Of a DNA stretch of 64,000 nucleotides, positions 15,948 through 24,201 are shown one piece after another (within the stretch, counting starts at the first letter, position 1; each line of letters begins with the position of its first letter). Both the position numbers and the translations under genes were made by a program. This DNA is from CAZGSN01 sp964371655 (GTDB lineage: Bacteria; Desulfobacterota; Binatia; HRBIN30): contig CAYJOD010000004.1 in the NCBI GenBank assembly GCA_964371655.1, forward strand, positions 1 to 64,000, given 5' to 3'. The notes below the pieces were generated by a model. That model worked only from the letters and a program-made list of their open reading frames with translations. It was not told where the DNA came from and did no database searches.

Positions 15948-16271
15948 GAGCTCCTCCTAATCGTTGGTTGCGTGTTGGCTTTCTGACAACAGTGACCGCG
16001 CGAGTGGATAAACGGCGCTACCCTCGCCGTATAGCACGGTGGTAGTGCTGGCGGCGCCCAATTGCGTGGGGCTCCTGTGGCCCGACGATGGCGCCACGAT
16101 GCGCGGCCAATGCGCCGAAGCATGGGTGCAATTGAACAGTCGACTGTAGACTGTCGACTGTAGACAGCCTACCGTCGGCGCCGGCCATGGGGCTGCGGGC
16201 AAGGAGCCCGTCCTGAGATTTGAGATTTGAAATCGGAGAGCTGAAATCGCAAAGCGGAGGACTGATCGCTG
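15948..16271. other. Intergenic, 324 bp, with small inverted repeats
   Basis: Divergent upstream region of the SDR and gamma-glutamyltransferase. It holds cagtcgactgtagactgtcg-type overlapping inverted repeats at about 16137-16172 and an AG-rich stretch (tgagatttgagatttgaaat) at 16214-16255. No gene or clear promoter seen. Confidence 0.4.
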
Positions 16272-17903
16272 ATGTTCCACACGCGCCGCAACGAGGCCAA
16301 CGGCTTTCGCAGTCAGCGTTCGATGGTGATCGCACGCAATGGGATGGTCTGTACCAGTCAGCCTTTGGCGTCGGCTGCCGGGCTTGAGATCCTGCGCAGC
16401 GGGGGCAATGCCGTGGATGCTGCTGTCTGTGCCGCGGCGGTGCTCGGCGTCGTCGAGCCGTTCAGCACCGGCGTCGGCGGCGACTGCTTCATGCTGATCT
16501 GGCAGGCCGCCGCGGGCAAACTCTATGGACTGAACGGCAGCGGCCGTGCGCCGGCCGCCCTGTCGCTTGACCTCTTGCGCGAGCGCGGATGCAGCGAAAT
16601 GCCGATGCACGGCATGCTGCCCGTCACCATACCCGGCGCCGTCGACGCCTGGTGTGCGGCGCTGCAGCGCTTCGGATCGCGACCAATCGCTGCGGTGCTG
16701 CAGCCGGCAATCGCCTGCGCACGCGATGGCTTCGCCGTGAGCGAAATCATCGCGCATCAGTGGGATCTGATCTTGCGCTTCGGCATTTTGCAGCATGCCG
16801 ACGCGCTGCGGACATTTACGATCGACGGCCGCGCGCCGCGGTTGGGGGAAGTGTTTCGTATCCCCGCACTGGCGCAGACGCTGGAGGCGATCGGCGTTGG
16901 TGGCCGTGAGGCGTTCTATCGCGGACGGATTGCTGAAGAGATCGTCGCCTTCTCGCAAGACAACGGAGGGGTGCACGCGCTCGCGGATTTTGCTGAGCAC
17001 CGCACGACGTGGGTCGAACCGATCGCCAGCGACTATCGCGGCTATCAGGTATGTGAGCTTCCACCCAACGGCCAAGGGCTGACCGCGTTGATCGCTCTGA
17101 ACATTCTTGAAAACTTCGACCTGTCCGCGTCGGCTTTGGGTTCGGCGCAAAGCACGCATCTGCGTATCGAAGCGATCAAGCTCGCCTTCGCCGATCGCAA
17201 CCGTTACATCGCCGATCCCGATTGCGCCGAGGTTCCGACCGCGGCGCTGCTGTCCAAAGACTACGCGCGCGGGCGCGCGGCCTTGATCGATCCGCAGCGC
17301 GCGCTGACCGCGGTGTCGCCTGGAGCGGCGAAAGTCGGTACTGACACCGTATACCTGACAACAGCCGACGACGCCGGGAATGTCGTCTCGCTGATTAACA
17401 GCTTGTACTTCCCATTCGGCTCCGGGATGGTCGCCGGCGATACCGGCATCGCCCTGCAAAACCGCGGTTACGGTTTTACTCTGGATCCGCAACACCCGAA
17501 TTGTGTCGCCCCACGTAAACGTCCCTTCCACACGATCATCCCGGCGATGCTGTGTCGTGATGGCCGGCCGCTCGTAGGGTTCGGCGTGATGGGTGGCGAC
17601 ATCCAGGCTCAGGGTCACGTACAAGTCGTGTCGAATCTCGTTGATTACGATCTGAACATTCAAGAGGCGCTCGATTTGCCGCGATTCCATTACCTCGATG
17701 CTGATCGTGTAGCCTTGGAGACCGACTGCGGTGCAGAACTAGGTCAACAGCTGATGAAGATGGGACACGAGGTCATGGACGAAACGGCCGTCCTCGCCCG
17801 CGGCGGATTCGGTGGTGGGCAAGGTATCATGATCGACCCCGCAACTGGCTATTTCTGGGGTGGTTCGGACCGCCGCAAAGATGGCTGTGCGATGGGATTC
17901 TGA
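16272..17903 (+). CDS. ggt: Gamma-glutamyltransferase family protein
   Basis: A 543-residue member of the Ntn-hydrolase gamma-glutamyltranspeptidase family, which splits gamma-glutamyl bonds of glutathione and similar compounds. Early motifs: MVCTSQPLAS-x-AG and GGNAVDAAVCAAAVLGVVEP (~residues 45-62), then GVGGDCFML. The autoprocessing site lies near DTVYLTTADDAGNVVSLINS, where the Thr of DTVYL aligns with the catalytic Thr that becomes the N-terminus of the small subunit. GSGMV and a C-terminal GGFGGGQGI close the fold. No signal peptide is visible, so a cytoplasmic or unusual location is possible. Some family members are cephalosporin acylases or other amidases. Confidence 0.88.
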   Translation: MFHTRRNEANGFRSQRSMVIARNGMVCTSQPLASAAGLEILRSGGNAVDAAVCAAAVLGVVEPFSTGVGGDCFMLIWQAAAGKLYGLNGSGRAPAALSLDLLRERGCSEMPMHGMLPVTIPGAVDAWCAALQRFGSRPIAAVLQPAIACARDGFAVSEIIAHQWDLILRFGILQHADALRTFTIDGRAPRLGEVFRIPALAQTLEAIGVGGREAFYRGRIAEEIVAFSQDNGGVHALADFAEHRTTWVEPIASDYRGYQVCELPPNGQGLTALIALNILENFDLSASALGSAQSTHLRIEAIKLAFADRNRYIADPDCAEVPTAALLSKDYARGRAALIDPQRALTAVSPGAAKVGTDTVYLTTADDAGNVVSLINSLYFPFGSGMVAGDTGIALQNRGYGFTLDPQHPNCVAPRKRPFHTIIPAMLCRDGRPLVGFGVMGGDIQAQGHVQVVSNLVDYDLNIQEALDLPRFHYLDADRVALETDCGAELGQQLMKMGHEVMDETAVLARGGFGGGQGIMIDPATGYFWGGSDRRKDGCAMGF

Positions 17904-18114
17904 GGTCGAGACGTCACCGCTTGCCGCGTCGCCGCGAGGCGTGCTGCGGCAGGAGGCGTTGCGGACCGATGCTCAACGTGTACGAGCGTGGTCTGCGCGT
18001 TGCGCCTTGTCCCACGGCGACGCGGTTCTCGCAAACGTGAATCGACGCTGTACGAAGCGAGAATACCTTCGCAATTTGCACGCGAGTCGGTGAGCGCTGC
18101 ACCGGCGTGTGATG

Positions 18115-18130
18115 CGGCACGCGCGTTGCT
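18115..18130 (+). promoter_or_regulatory. Sigma-54 (-24/-12) promoter-like site
   Basis: cGGCACgcgcgTTGCt matches the TGGCAC-N5-TTGC consensus except the first T. GG at 18116-18117 and GC at 18128-18129 have the required spacing. The predicted start of transcription near 18141 is only ~14 nt before the ATG at 18155 (29 nt before the alternative ATG at 18170). Confidence 0.45.
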
Positions 18131-18154
18131 TCTCCGAAGCTCGGTGTTTGCGCA

Positions 18155-18520
18155 ATGAAAGCATCACGTATGCGATCACGACACGTACTCGTCGCGCTGT
18201 TGCTGGCGGCCGCTTTCCGCACCGCGTCCCCCGCGGCCAGTGAAGGCTCTCCCGAGCTACGGCTGCCACCAGACGCGACGTACAGCGGGGCCGAGGCATC
18301 GCCCGGCCCCGTAGTGTTTCGTCATGCGACGCATGTCGCACTCGTCGAGCAGCGCTGCGTTGCCTGTCACCCGGCGCTCTTTTCCATCCTGCATCCAACC
18401 CGCGGGCTCGCTCACGAAACGATGGACGTGGGTGAGAAATGTGGATCCTGCCATGACGGGACGAAGGCGAGCGGAACGCAGGACGCGTGCGAGCACTGCC
18501 ATCAGATGGGAAGCAACTGA
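18155..18520 (+). CDS. Periplasmic triheme cytochrome c7-type protein
   Basis: A 121-residue exported cytochrome. Residues 1-30 form a signal peptide with an Arg-rich N-region and AAASP-type end. Three CxxCH heme-attachment motifs follow: CVACH, CGSCH and CEHCH, with extra His residues (FRHATH, HPTRGLAHE) able to act as distal ligands. This is the layout of c7-type triheme domains. It is the first gene of an overlapping six-gene operon; its stop shares a base with the ATG of the ferredoxin gene. The likely job is to carry electrons between the membrane HybA/HybB-like module and periplasmic partners. Confidence 0.88.
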   Translation: MKASRMRSRHVLVALLLAAAFRTASPAASEGSPELRLPPDATYSGAEASPGPVVFRHATHVALVEQRCVACHPALFSILHPTRGLAHETMDVGEKCGSCHDGTKASGTQDACEHCHQMGSN

Positions 18521-19266
18521 TGAGCTTGGGGCTACTCTTCGACTCCACCCGCTGCATCGGGTGCGGAGCGTGCAGCGCTGCCTGCAAGGAAGCGAATGGC
18601 TTGCGGCTCCCGATCGAGAATCACACCACGGCCTATACCTGGACCGTGGTGGAGAATGTCGATGGAGCCAACATCCGTCGACTATGTTTCCACTGCGACG
18701 AACCCACCTGCGCCTCGGTCTGCCCGGTCGGTGCGCTGCAGAAGACTGCGGCGGGGCCGGTCGTTTACGATGCGACGCGTTGCATCGGCTGTCGCTACTG
18801 TATCATGGCCTGCCCCTTCGGCGTGCCGAAGTACCAATGGGACCAGGCCGTCCCCATCGTTGGAAAATGTATCCTGTGCGCTGAGCGCGTTGGTCGCGGA
18901 CTGCCGACGGCTTGCGCTTCGGTGTGCCCAACCGGCGCCACTTTATTTGGCGAACGCGACGGGCTCGTCCACGAGGCGCAACGGCGAATCGACGCGAGTC
19001 CGGCCGCCTACATTGATCACGTCTACGGCATCGACGAGGCCGGCGGCACCTCGGTGCTCATGCTGTCGAAGGTTCCCTTCGAGAAGCTCGGAATGAAGAC
19101 CAACGTGCCACGACAGCCGTTGCCGCTGTTGACGTGGCAGATCCTTGAGAAGGTCCCTTCGTTTGCCGTCGTCTGGGGCGTCCTCCTCTTTGGCATCCAC
19201 TGGATCACGCAGCGACGCGACGAAGTTCGTGCCTATGAGGCGGAAGAGCGGGAGAAGGAGCGATGA
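18520..19266 (+). CDS. HybA-like 4x[4Fe-4S] ferredoxin subunit, membrane-anchored
   Basis: A 248-residue iron-sulfur electron-transfer subunit of the DmsB/HybA/NrfC type. Four Cys clusters occur in order: CIGCGACSAACK, CFHCDEPTCASVCP, CIGCRYCIMACP and CILCAERVGRG...CASVCP, enough for four [4Fe-4S] centres. The C-terminus has one membrane helix (FAVVWGVLLFGIHWI, ~residues 213-230) followed by charged residues, as in HybA. No twin-arginine signal is present, which for an N-out anchored subunit is unusual; HybA itself carries one. The ATG overlaps the cytochrome stop by one base and its own end overlaps the HybB-like gene by 4 bp. No catalytic large subunit lies nearby. Confidence 0.88.
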   Translation: MSLGLLFDSTRCIGCGACSAACKEANGLRLPIENHTTAYTWTVVENVDGANIRRLCFHCDEPTCASVCPVGALQKTAAGPVVYDATRCIGCRYCIMACPFGVPKYQWDQAVPIVGKCILCAERVGRGLPTACASVCPTGATLFGERDGLVHEAQRRIDASPAAYIDHVYGIDEAGGTSVLMLSKVPFEKLGMKTNVPRQPLPLLTWQILEKVPSFAVVWGVLLFGIHWITQRRDEVRAYEAEEREKER

Positions 19267-20405
19267 ACGGCGCGGCGACGGTGCGGCGGGTGGCGCGTGG
19301 ATTCGGTTTCTGGGAAACGGTCTTCGTGGTCGTGCTTGTTCTCTTCGCGGGCGTGACCGTGCTGCGCTTCACGCGTGGGCTCGGCGCGGTCACCAACTTG
19401 GACGATCGATTCCCGTGGGGACTGTGGATTGGATTTGATGTTCTATGCGGAGTCGGTCTGGCGGCTGGCGCGTTTACCCTGACCGCCATCGTGCACATCT
19501 TCAACCTGCACCGCTTCGAGCCCATCGTACGCCCCACCGTCCTCACCGCATTCCTCGGCTACTTGATGGTCATCGTCGGGCTGATGTTCGATCTCGGGCA
19601 GCCGTGGCGCATCTGGCACGCGTTGATCTTCTGGAATCCACACTCGGTGATGTTCGAGGTGGCCTGGTGCGTGATGCTCTACACGACCGTGCTCGCGCTC
19701 GAGTTCTCACCGGTGGTGTTCGAAGGCTTACGCCTCGAGCGCCCGCGGCGGATTCTTCGTTCGATTGCGACGCCTCTCGTCATTGTCGGGGTGATCCTTT
19801 CGACCCTGCATCAGTCGTCGCTCGGCACGCTGTACTTAATCGTGCCCTCGAAACTGCATCCGCTGTGGTACACGCCGCTGCTGCCGTTCCTCTTCCTGAT
19901 TTCCGCGATCGGCGCGGGCATCGGCATGACGATCCTCGAGTCGTATCTCTCCAAGCGGGCATTCGGCCGCCACCTTGAGATGGATCTGCTTGAACCGCTG
20001 GCGCGCGGGATGGTTGTCGCGCTCGGTATCTATGGGCTCCTGCGGGTGATCATCATCACGCAGAACGGGGCGGCGGCGACGCTCCTGCATCCTGGATACG
20101 AAGGTTACATGTTTCTGTTCGAGTTCGTTGTCGGGGTCGTGCTTCCGGTAGGCCTGCTCCTCAACGAGCGCGTGCGCAACAACCCGACCGGTCTGGTGGT
20201 CTCGGCGCTCTTCGCCGTCCTCGGCTTCGTCATGAACCGCTTGAACATCAGCGTGACCGGAATGGAAGGCGCGGCGGGGGTGCAGTACGTGCCTTCGTGG
20301 ATGGAGATCACCGTGTCGCTTGGGCTCGTCGCCCTCGGCTTTGGCCTCTTTGCCCTGGTGGTCCGCTATTTCCCTGTTTTTCCCGAGCCCACCGACGGGC
20401 GGTGA
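19263..20405 (+). CDS. HybB/NrfD-type integral membrane quinone-reactive subunit
   Basis: A 380-residue polytopic protein of the NrfD/HybB/PsrC family with about nine to ten membrane helices from residue 18 to 372. FPWGLWIGFDVLCGVGLAAGAF (~residues 48-70) is the family's first conserved block, with later LGQPWRIWH and NP-H motifs. Members exchange electrons between menaquinone or ubiquinone and a HybA/NrfC-like ferredoxin subunit. ATGA overlap with the ferredoxin gene. With the c7 cytochrome it could form a quinol-cytochrome c module; direction of electron flow is inference. Confidence 0.9.
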   Translation: MNGAATVRRVARGFGFWETVFVVVLVLFAGVTVLRFTRGLGAVTNLDDRFPWGLWIGFDVLCGVGLAAGAFTLTAIVHIFNLHRFEPIVRPTVLTAFLGYLMVIVGLMFDLGQPWRIWHALIFWNPHSVMFEVAWCVMLYTTVLALEFSPVVFEGLRLERPRRILRSIATPLVIVGVILSTLHQSSLGTLYLIVPSKLHPLWYTPLLPFLFLISAIGAGIGMTILESYLSKRAFGRHLEMDLLEPLARGMVVALGIYGLLRVIIITQNGAAATLLHPGYEGYMFLFEFVVGVVLPVGLLLNERVRNNPTGLVVSALFAVLGFVMNRLNISVTGMEGAAGVQYVPSWMEITVSLGLVALGFGLFALVVRYFPVFPEPTDGR

Positions 20406-20413
20406 GCGCTGCC

Positions 20414-22297
20414 ATGCACACGCGGATCGGGCTCCAGATCGTTGCTGCCGTGGGGCTCGTCACGGCCCTGGGCATCGGTCTTCTTGCGACCGTCACCTTG
20501 CGCACACACCGCCAGGAGATGATCGCGCAGCTCACACAGAGCACCGATCTTCTCAGCGAGACCGTCAAGCGCAGCACCGAGGACTACATGCTCGAGAACG
20601 GGCGCGATCGCCTGCACCGACAGATCGAGGCGATCGGGCGCGAGGAACGAATCGAGCGGGTGCGGGTGTTCAATAAGCAGGGTCGAATCGTATTCTCGTC
20701 GAATCCGGATGACATCGGGCACAGCTTGGACAAGCGGGCCGAGTCCTGCTTCGCCTGCCATGCCCAGGACCAGCCGCTGGCGAAGCCTCCCGTGCACGAG
20801 CGCGCGCGCATTTTCACGACCGAGTCCGGTCATCGTGTCCTCGGGATCGTAAATCCAATTCAGAATCAGGCCGCATGCATGACCGCCGCCTGCCACGCTC
20901 ACGGTCCCGAGGACACGGTGCTCGGCGTGCTCGATGTGACGGTGTCGCTCGACGACGTCGACCATCAGATTACCGCGAGCCGGAATCGGATCGTGGGTCT
21001 GACCATCGCTGCCGTCGTCATCGCCGGCTTCCTGCTCTGGTGGCTCAGCTGGCGGCTGGTTAGCCGTCCGGTCGAGGCTCTCGCGGCGGGAACGCGGCGC
21101 GTCGCCGCCGGCGATCTGACGACCACGATCCCCGTGGCCGGGCGCAACGAGCTCGGCGAGCTAGCACGTGCCTTCAACGCGATGACGGCGCGCCTGAGCG
21201 AAGCGAAGGGCCAGCTCACTCAGGCCGACAAGCTGGCTTCGGTTGGCCGTCTCGCGGCTGGAGTGGCGCATGAAATCAACAACCCGCTGACGGGGGTGCT
21301 GACCTACGCGTCCTTCCTCCTCGACCGCGCCCAGAGTAATCCTGAGTTGAGCGCGGATCTCGAGGTGGTGGTGCGCGAGACCAAACGCTGCCGTGAGATT
21401 GTTCGCGGCTTGCTCGACTTCGCGCGTCAAACCCCCCCGCGCCGGCAACCGACCGATTTGAACACCGTGGCCCGGCGCGCGGTGGCGGTGGTAACCAACC
21501 AGCTTCAGCTCAGTCACATCGCCGTCGCCATGGAGTTGGCAGCCGACCTGCCGCCGGTCCAAGCCGACCCGAATCAGATGCAACAGGTAGTGGTCAACCT
21601 GTTGCTGAACGCGGCGGACGCCATCGGTGAACGCGGCGGTACAATCCGGGTGTCGAGCCGGGAGGCACAGCTCCAGCCGGCCGGCCACGAACCTATCCGG
21701 CGCGCTACCTGCCCGAACGGATGCGACCTGTTGTATCCTGACACGCGCGTTGGCGGTATGCCGGTCATCCGCGTTCTGCGTGAGTACCGCGGTCGTGAGT
21801 GGGGGTATGACCTCGACCCGGTCTACGGCCACTTCAACCACATCTCCGCCAAGCCCTCCGAAGAGGGGCTGGTAGCGCCGGCGGCGTGCCCGCGCTGTCG
21901 CGTTACTCTCGTCGAGCCCGACAGCTCCTGTGAGCGCTGTGGGGCGCCCACGTTTGCGGTGCTCAGCAGCAACGACGAGCCGATCCGCTGGTGCACCCGT
22001 ACCGGCTGCCATTTCACGTGGTGGGAGGGGCGCGAGCGCCGCGGCACGTCCGCTGTGGTCGAGATGAGTGTTGCTGACAACGGCCGCGGTATTGCGCGCG
22101 AGAATCTCGCCAAGCTCTTCGAGCCCTTCTTCACGACCAAGGGCGTGCATGGAACCGGGCTGGGTTTGGCGATTACCTGGGGTATCGTGGAAAGCCATGG
22201 CGGCATGATTGCGGTCGAAAGCGAGCCGGAGGTGGGCACCTGTTTCACTGTCCGCCTGCCAATCGAGACGGCGGCAGAGAAACGAGACGCGGCATGA
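20414..22297 (+). CDS. Heme-binding sensor histidine kinase with Cys-rich insert in the ATPase domain
   Basis: A 627-residue kinase. Start ATG 20414, 8 bp after the HybB-like stop. Helix ~8-28; periplasmic sensor ~30-190 with two c-type heme sites, CFACH (C112-H116) and a CxxxxCH variant (C155-H161); helix ~192-212; HAMP ~213-265; HisKA with VAHEINNP (H286); ATPase N box near 395 and G boxes DNGRG (~555) and GTGLGLA. Between N box and DNGRG lies an extra ~125 residues holding four Cys pairs: C433/C437, C492/C495, C506/C509, C527/C532, a zinc-ribbon-like arrangement. It probably senses periplasmic redox state or a heme ligand and controls the adjoining regulators. The insert's role is unknown. 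Confidence 0.88.
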   Translation: MHTRIGLQIVAAVGLVTALGIGLLATVTLRTHRQEMIAQLTQSTDLLSETVKRSTEDYMLENGRDRLHRQIEAIGREERIERVRVFNKQGRIVFSSNPDDIGHSLDKRAESCFACHAQDQPLAKPPVHERARIFTTESGHRVLGIVNPIQNQAACMTAACHAHGPEDTVLGVLDVTVSLDDVDHQITASRNRIVGLTIAAVVIAGFLLWWLSWRLVSRPVEALAAGTRRVAAGDLTTTIPVAGRNELGELARAFNAMTARLSEAKGQLTQADKLASVGRLAAGVAHEINNPLTGVLTYASFLLDRAQSNPELSADLEVVVRETKRCREIVRGLLDFARQTPPRRQPTDLNTVARRAVAVVTNQLQLSHIAVAMELAADLPPVQADPNQMQQVVVNLLLNAADAIGERGGTIRVSSREAQLQPAGHEPIRRATCPNGCDLLYPDTRVGGMPVIRVLREYRGREWGYDLDPVYGHFNHISAKPSEEGLVAPAACPRCRVTLVEPDSSCERCGAPTFAVLSSNDEPIRWCTRTGCHFTWWEGRERRGTSAVVEMSVADNGRGIARENLAKLFEPFFTTKGVHGTGLGLAITWGIVESHGGMIAVESEPEVGTCFTVRLPIETAAEKRDAA

Positions 22298-22686
22298 CAC
22301 CCTGCGACGTATTCGTCATCGACGACGAGCCGGTCGTGCGCGCCGGCGTGCGGCGCGTGCTCGAGGCGGGCGGACTGAGCGTGGAGACCGCGGACGACGC
22401 CGAATCGGGTCTCGCCCATCCCGCCGTTGCAGACTGCCGACTCGTCATCTGTGATCTCATGCTGCCCGGCCGCTCGGGCACGGAGGTGCTCGACGAGCTC
22501 GGTCGCCGGCGTCCAGGCTTGCCCGTCGTCCTGATCACCGGCTATGCGACGCCCGACCTCGAGGTGCGCGCGCGTGAAGCGGGTGCCGCTGCGTTCCTGG
22601 CCAAGCCGTTCGAGGCGAGGGAGCTGATGGAGTGTGTGCGGCGGGCTCTCACAGAGAGGGCAGCTACGAAGGAGGAAGGCGCATGA
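22294..22686 (+). CDS. Single-domain response regulator
   Basis: A 130-residue receiver-only protein. DDE acid pocket near residue 10, phospho-acceptor D54 in CDLMLPG, Thr in LITGYAT and Lys in AKPF. No output domain. It overlaps both neighbours by 4 bp (ATGA at 22294 and 22683), so it is translated with the kinase and with the REC-GcvH-like protein. It may act as a phosphate carrier between them or on an unlinked target. Confidence 0.92.
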   Translation: MTPCDVFVIDDEPVVRAGVRRVLEAGGLSVETADDAESGLAHPAVADCRLVICDLMLPGRSGTEVLDELGRRRPGLPVVLITGYATPDLEVRAREAGAAAFLAKPFEARELMECVRRALTERAATKEEGA

Positions 22687-23804
22687 CGGTTCTGATCATC
22701 GTACTGATGTTCGTGGGCTTTGTGGTGGCGGATATTCTCGTCCGCACCGCCAGGGATCGACTCGAGGAGCGGCGCGTGCGGCGCGAGCGTGAAGCCGCGC
22801 TGGTCACCTCGGTGCGGCTGGATTTCACCCATGAGGCACCGAGTCTCCGCCGTGTCGAGGTGGAAAAGCCGAAGGCGCGTATTCTCGCCGTCGACGACGA
22901 GCCCGTCATCCTGGACGCATTCCGCAAGGTGTTGGTGCTTGAAGGTTTCAACGTCGACACCGTCGAGAGCGGGCCGGAGGCCCTCGGGCTGGTTCAGCGC
23001 AACGACTACGACTTCGTGTTCACGGATCTGAAGATGCCAGGCATGGACGGTGTCGAGGTAGTCAAAGGGGTCAAGCACCTGCGTCCGGACATCGACGTCG
23101 TGGTGATCACCGGCTACGCGACGATCGAGACGGCAGTGGAGACGATGCAGCATGGCGCCGTTGACTACGTGCAGAAGCCCTTCGCCACCGACGAGCTGCG
23201 TGCCTTTGCCCGCCGCATCCTGTTGAAGCGCGAGGCGCGTCTCGAGGCGCAGCGGCTGCCGCACGTGCGCGTCGTAACCCCGGCACTCGTGCAGGCAGCG
23301 CGGCCGCATGAGTTCTGCGTTCCCGGCGGCGCCTTTCTTTCTACGGCCCATGCGTGGGCGCGCATCGAGGCCTCGGGTCGGGTCCGGGTCGGGCTCGACG
23401 ACTTCGCACGTAAGGCTTTGGGGAAGATCGAGGGCCTGGACCTTCCCGAAAAGGGCGCGACCGTCCGCTGCGGCGAGCCACTTTTTACGGTGCGCCGTGG
23501 GCAGGCGGCGATCTGCTTCCCGGCGCCGCTGTCGGGGCGAGTAGCGGAAGTGAACACCGGTCTGGTCGCCAATCCACGCTGGCTTGAACAGAGCCCCTAC
23601 GAGGGAGGTTGGGTGTGTCTTCTCGAAGCCGCGGACTTGGCCGGCGAGCTCAACTCGTTGCGCGTCGGCAAGCCGGTGGTCGACTGGTACCAAGGCGAGA
23701 TCGCTCGCCTGCGCCAGGTGGGTGGACCGGCGGAGCACGGCGCCCCGCAGGTCGACTGGGGCACGCTGCAGGCGGAGTTCTTCACCAAGCGCGCTGCGCC
23801 GTGA
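22683..23804 (+). CDS. Membrane-anchored receiver domain fused to a GcvH-like domain
   Basis: A 373-residue fusion. Residues 3-20 form one membrane helix, then a charged linker, a full receiver domain (~60-180; phospho-acceptor D115 in TDLKMPG, VITGYAT, QKPF), and a C-terminal ~110 residues (from ~222) that follow glycine cleavage H protein almost block by block: HAWARIEASGRVRVGLDDFARKALG, then LPEKG, PLSGRVAEVN, NP-x-W and PYEGGWVCLLE. The lipoyl-lysine segment reads VRRGQAAI, with Q274 where H protein has the lipoylated Lys. So the domain keeps the barrel fold but cannot be lipoylated there. Start 22683 overlaps the previous stop by 4 bp. Function unknown; it may link the two-component pair to the membrane redox subunits. 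Confidence 0.85.
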   Translation: MTVLIIVLMFVGFVVADILVRTARDRLEERRVRREREAALVTSVRLDFTHEAPSLRRVEVEKPKARILAVDDEPVILDAFRKVLVLEGFNVDTVESGPEALGLVQRNDYDFVFTDLKMPGMDGVEVVKGVKHLRPDIDVVVITGYATIETAVETMQHGAVDYVQKPFATDELRAFARRILLKREARLEAQRLPHVRVVTPALVQAARPHEFCVPGGAFLSTAHAWARIEASGRVRVGLDDFARKALGKIEGLDLPEKGATVRCGEPLFTVRRGQAAICFPAPLSGRVAEVNTGLVANPRWLEQSPYEGGWVCLLEAADLAGELNSLRVGKPVVDWYQGEIARLRQVGGPAEHGAPQVDWGTLQAEFFTKRAAP

Positions 23805-23849
23805 TGGACGTCGGATGGAATGGTGAGCACCTCGCCGCCACGCTCTGGC

Positions 23850-23990
23850 GAGGTTGTATTGAGATCCACCGAAGAGGGCGCGCCGCCGCGCGCCCCTACG
23901 CNNNNNNNNNNCCCCTACGCCACGCGGTGTCCCTCGGTTCTCTCGTAGGGGCGCGCGGCGGCGCGCCCTGCCAGTCTTGAGACACATTCC
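23850..23990. repeat. REP doublet element with an assembly gap inside
   Basis: An inverted hairpin (23876-23899, gggcgcgcc...cccctac) and a forward GTAG hairpin (23945-23968) flank the gap at 23902-23911. The outer ends (gaggttgtattgagat on the left, gccagtcttgagac on the right) recur around the 29.0 and 59.8 kb copies. A second cccctac right after the gap suggests a collapsed REP array. Confidence 0.85.
23902..23911. other. Assembly gap (10 N)
   Basis: Ten Ns of unknown true length within a REP element; a repeat-induced break. 23991-24201 holds no supportable gene. Confidence 0.98.
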
Positions 23991-24201
23991 GGCGAGCGCG
24001 GCTACGCGCTTCTGATGCCGCCGGTGGTGATCGAAGCGCGCTTGTAGTTCCCGCGCCTCGGAGGCGAGTGGCCGTCGACTCCGGAGACCCGGAATCTGCT
24101 GCGCTCGTGGCAGTGGTATCTCTCGCCCGGTCTGCCGGGCATACCGATTGCTCGCCGCTCCGGCCCAGGAGGGAACCCCAAATTCCGAGGCTTGCGACTT
24201 T

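Noticed and set aside
15957..17690. A 577-codon open frame on the minus strand
   Set aside because: It is the shadow of gamma-glutamyltransferase, which has full family motifs on the plus strand; the minus frame is rich in His/Arg/Gln as expected for an antisense GC-rich shadow.
18520..20405. A [NiFe]-hydrogenase operon
   Set aside because: HybA- and HybB-like subunits are present but no large or small hydrogenase subunit and no maturation gene is in the window.
23876..23968. Paired hairpins considered as a CRISPR repeat unit
   Set aside because: Only two inverted copies, no regular direct repeats and no cas genes; they are REP doublets.
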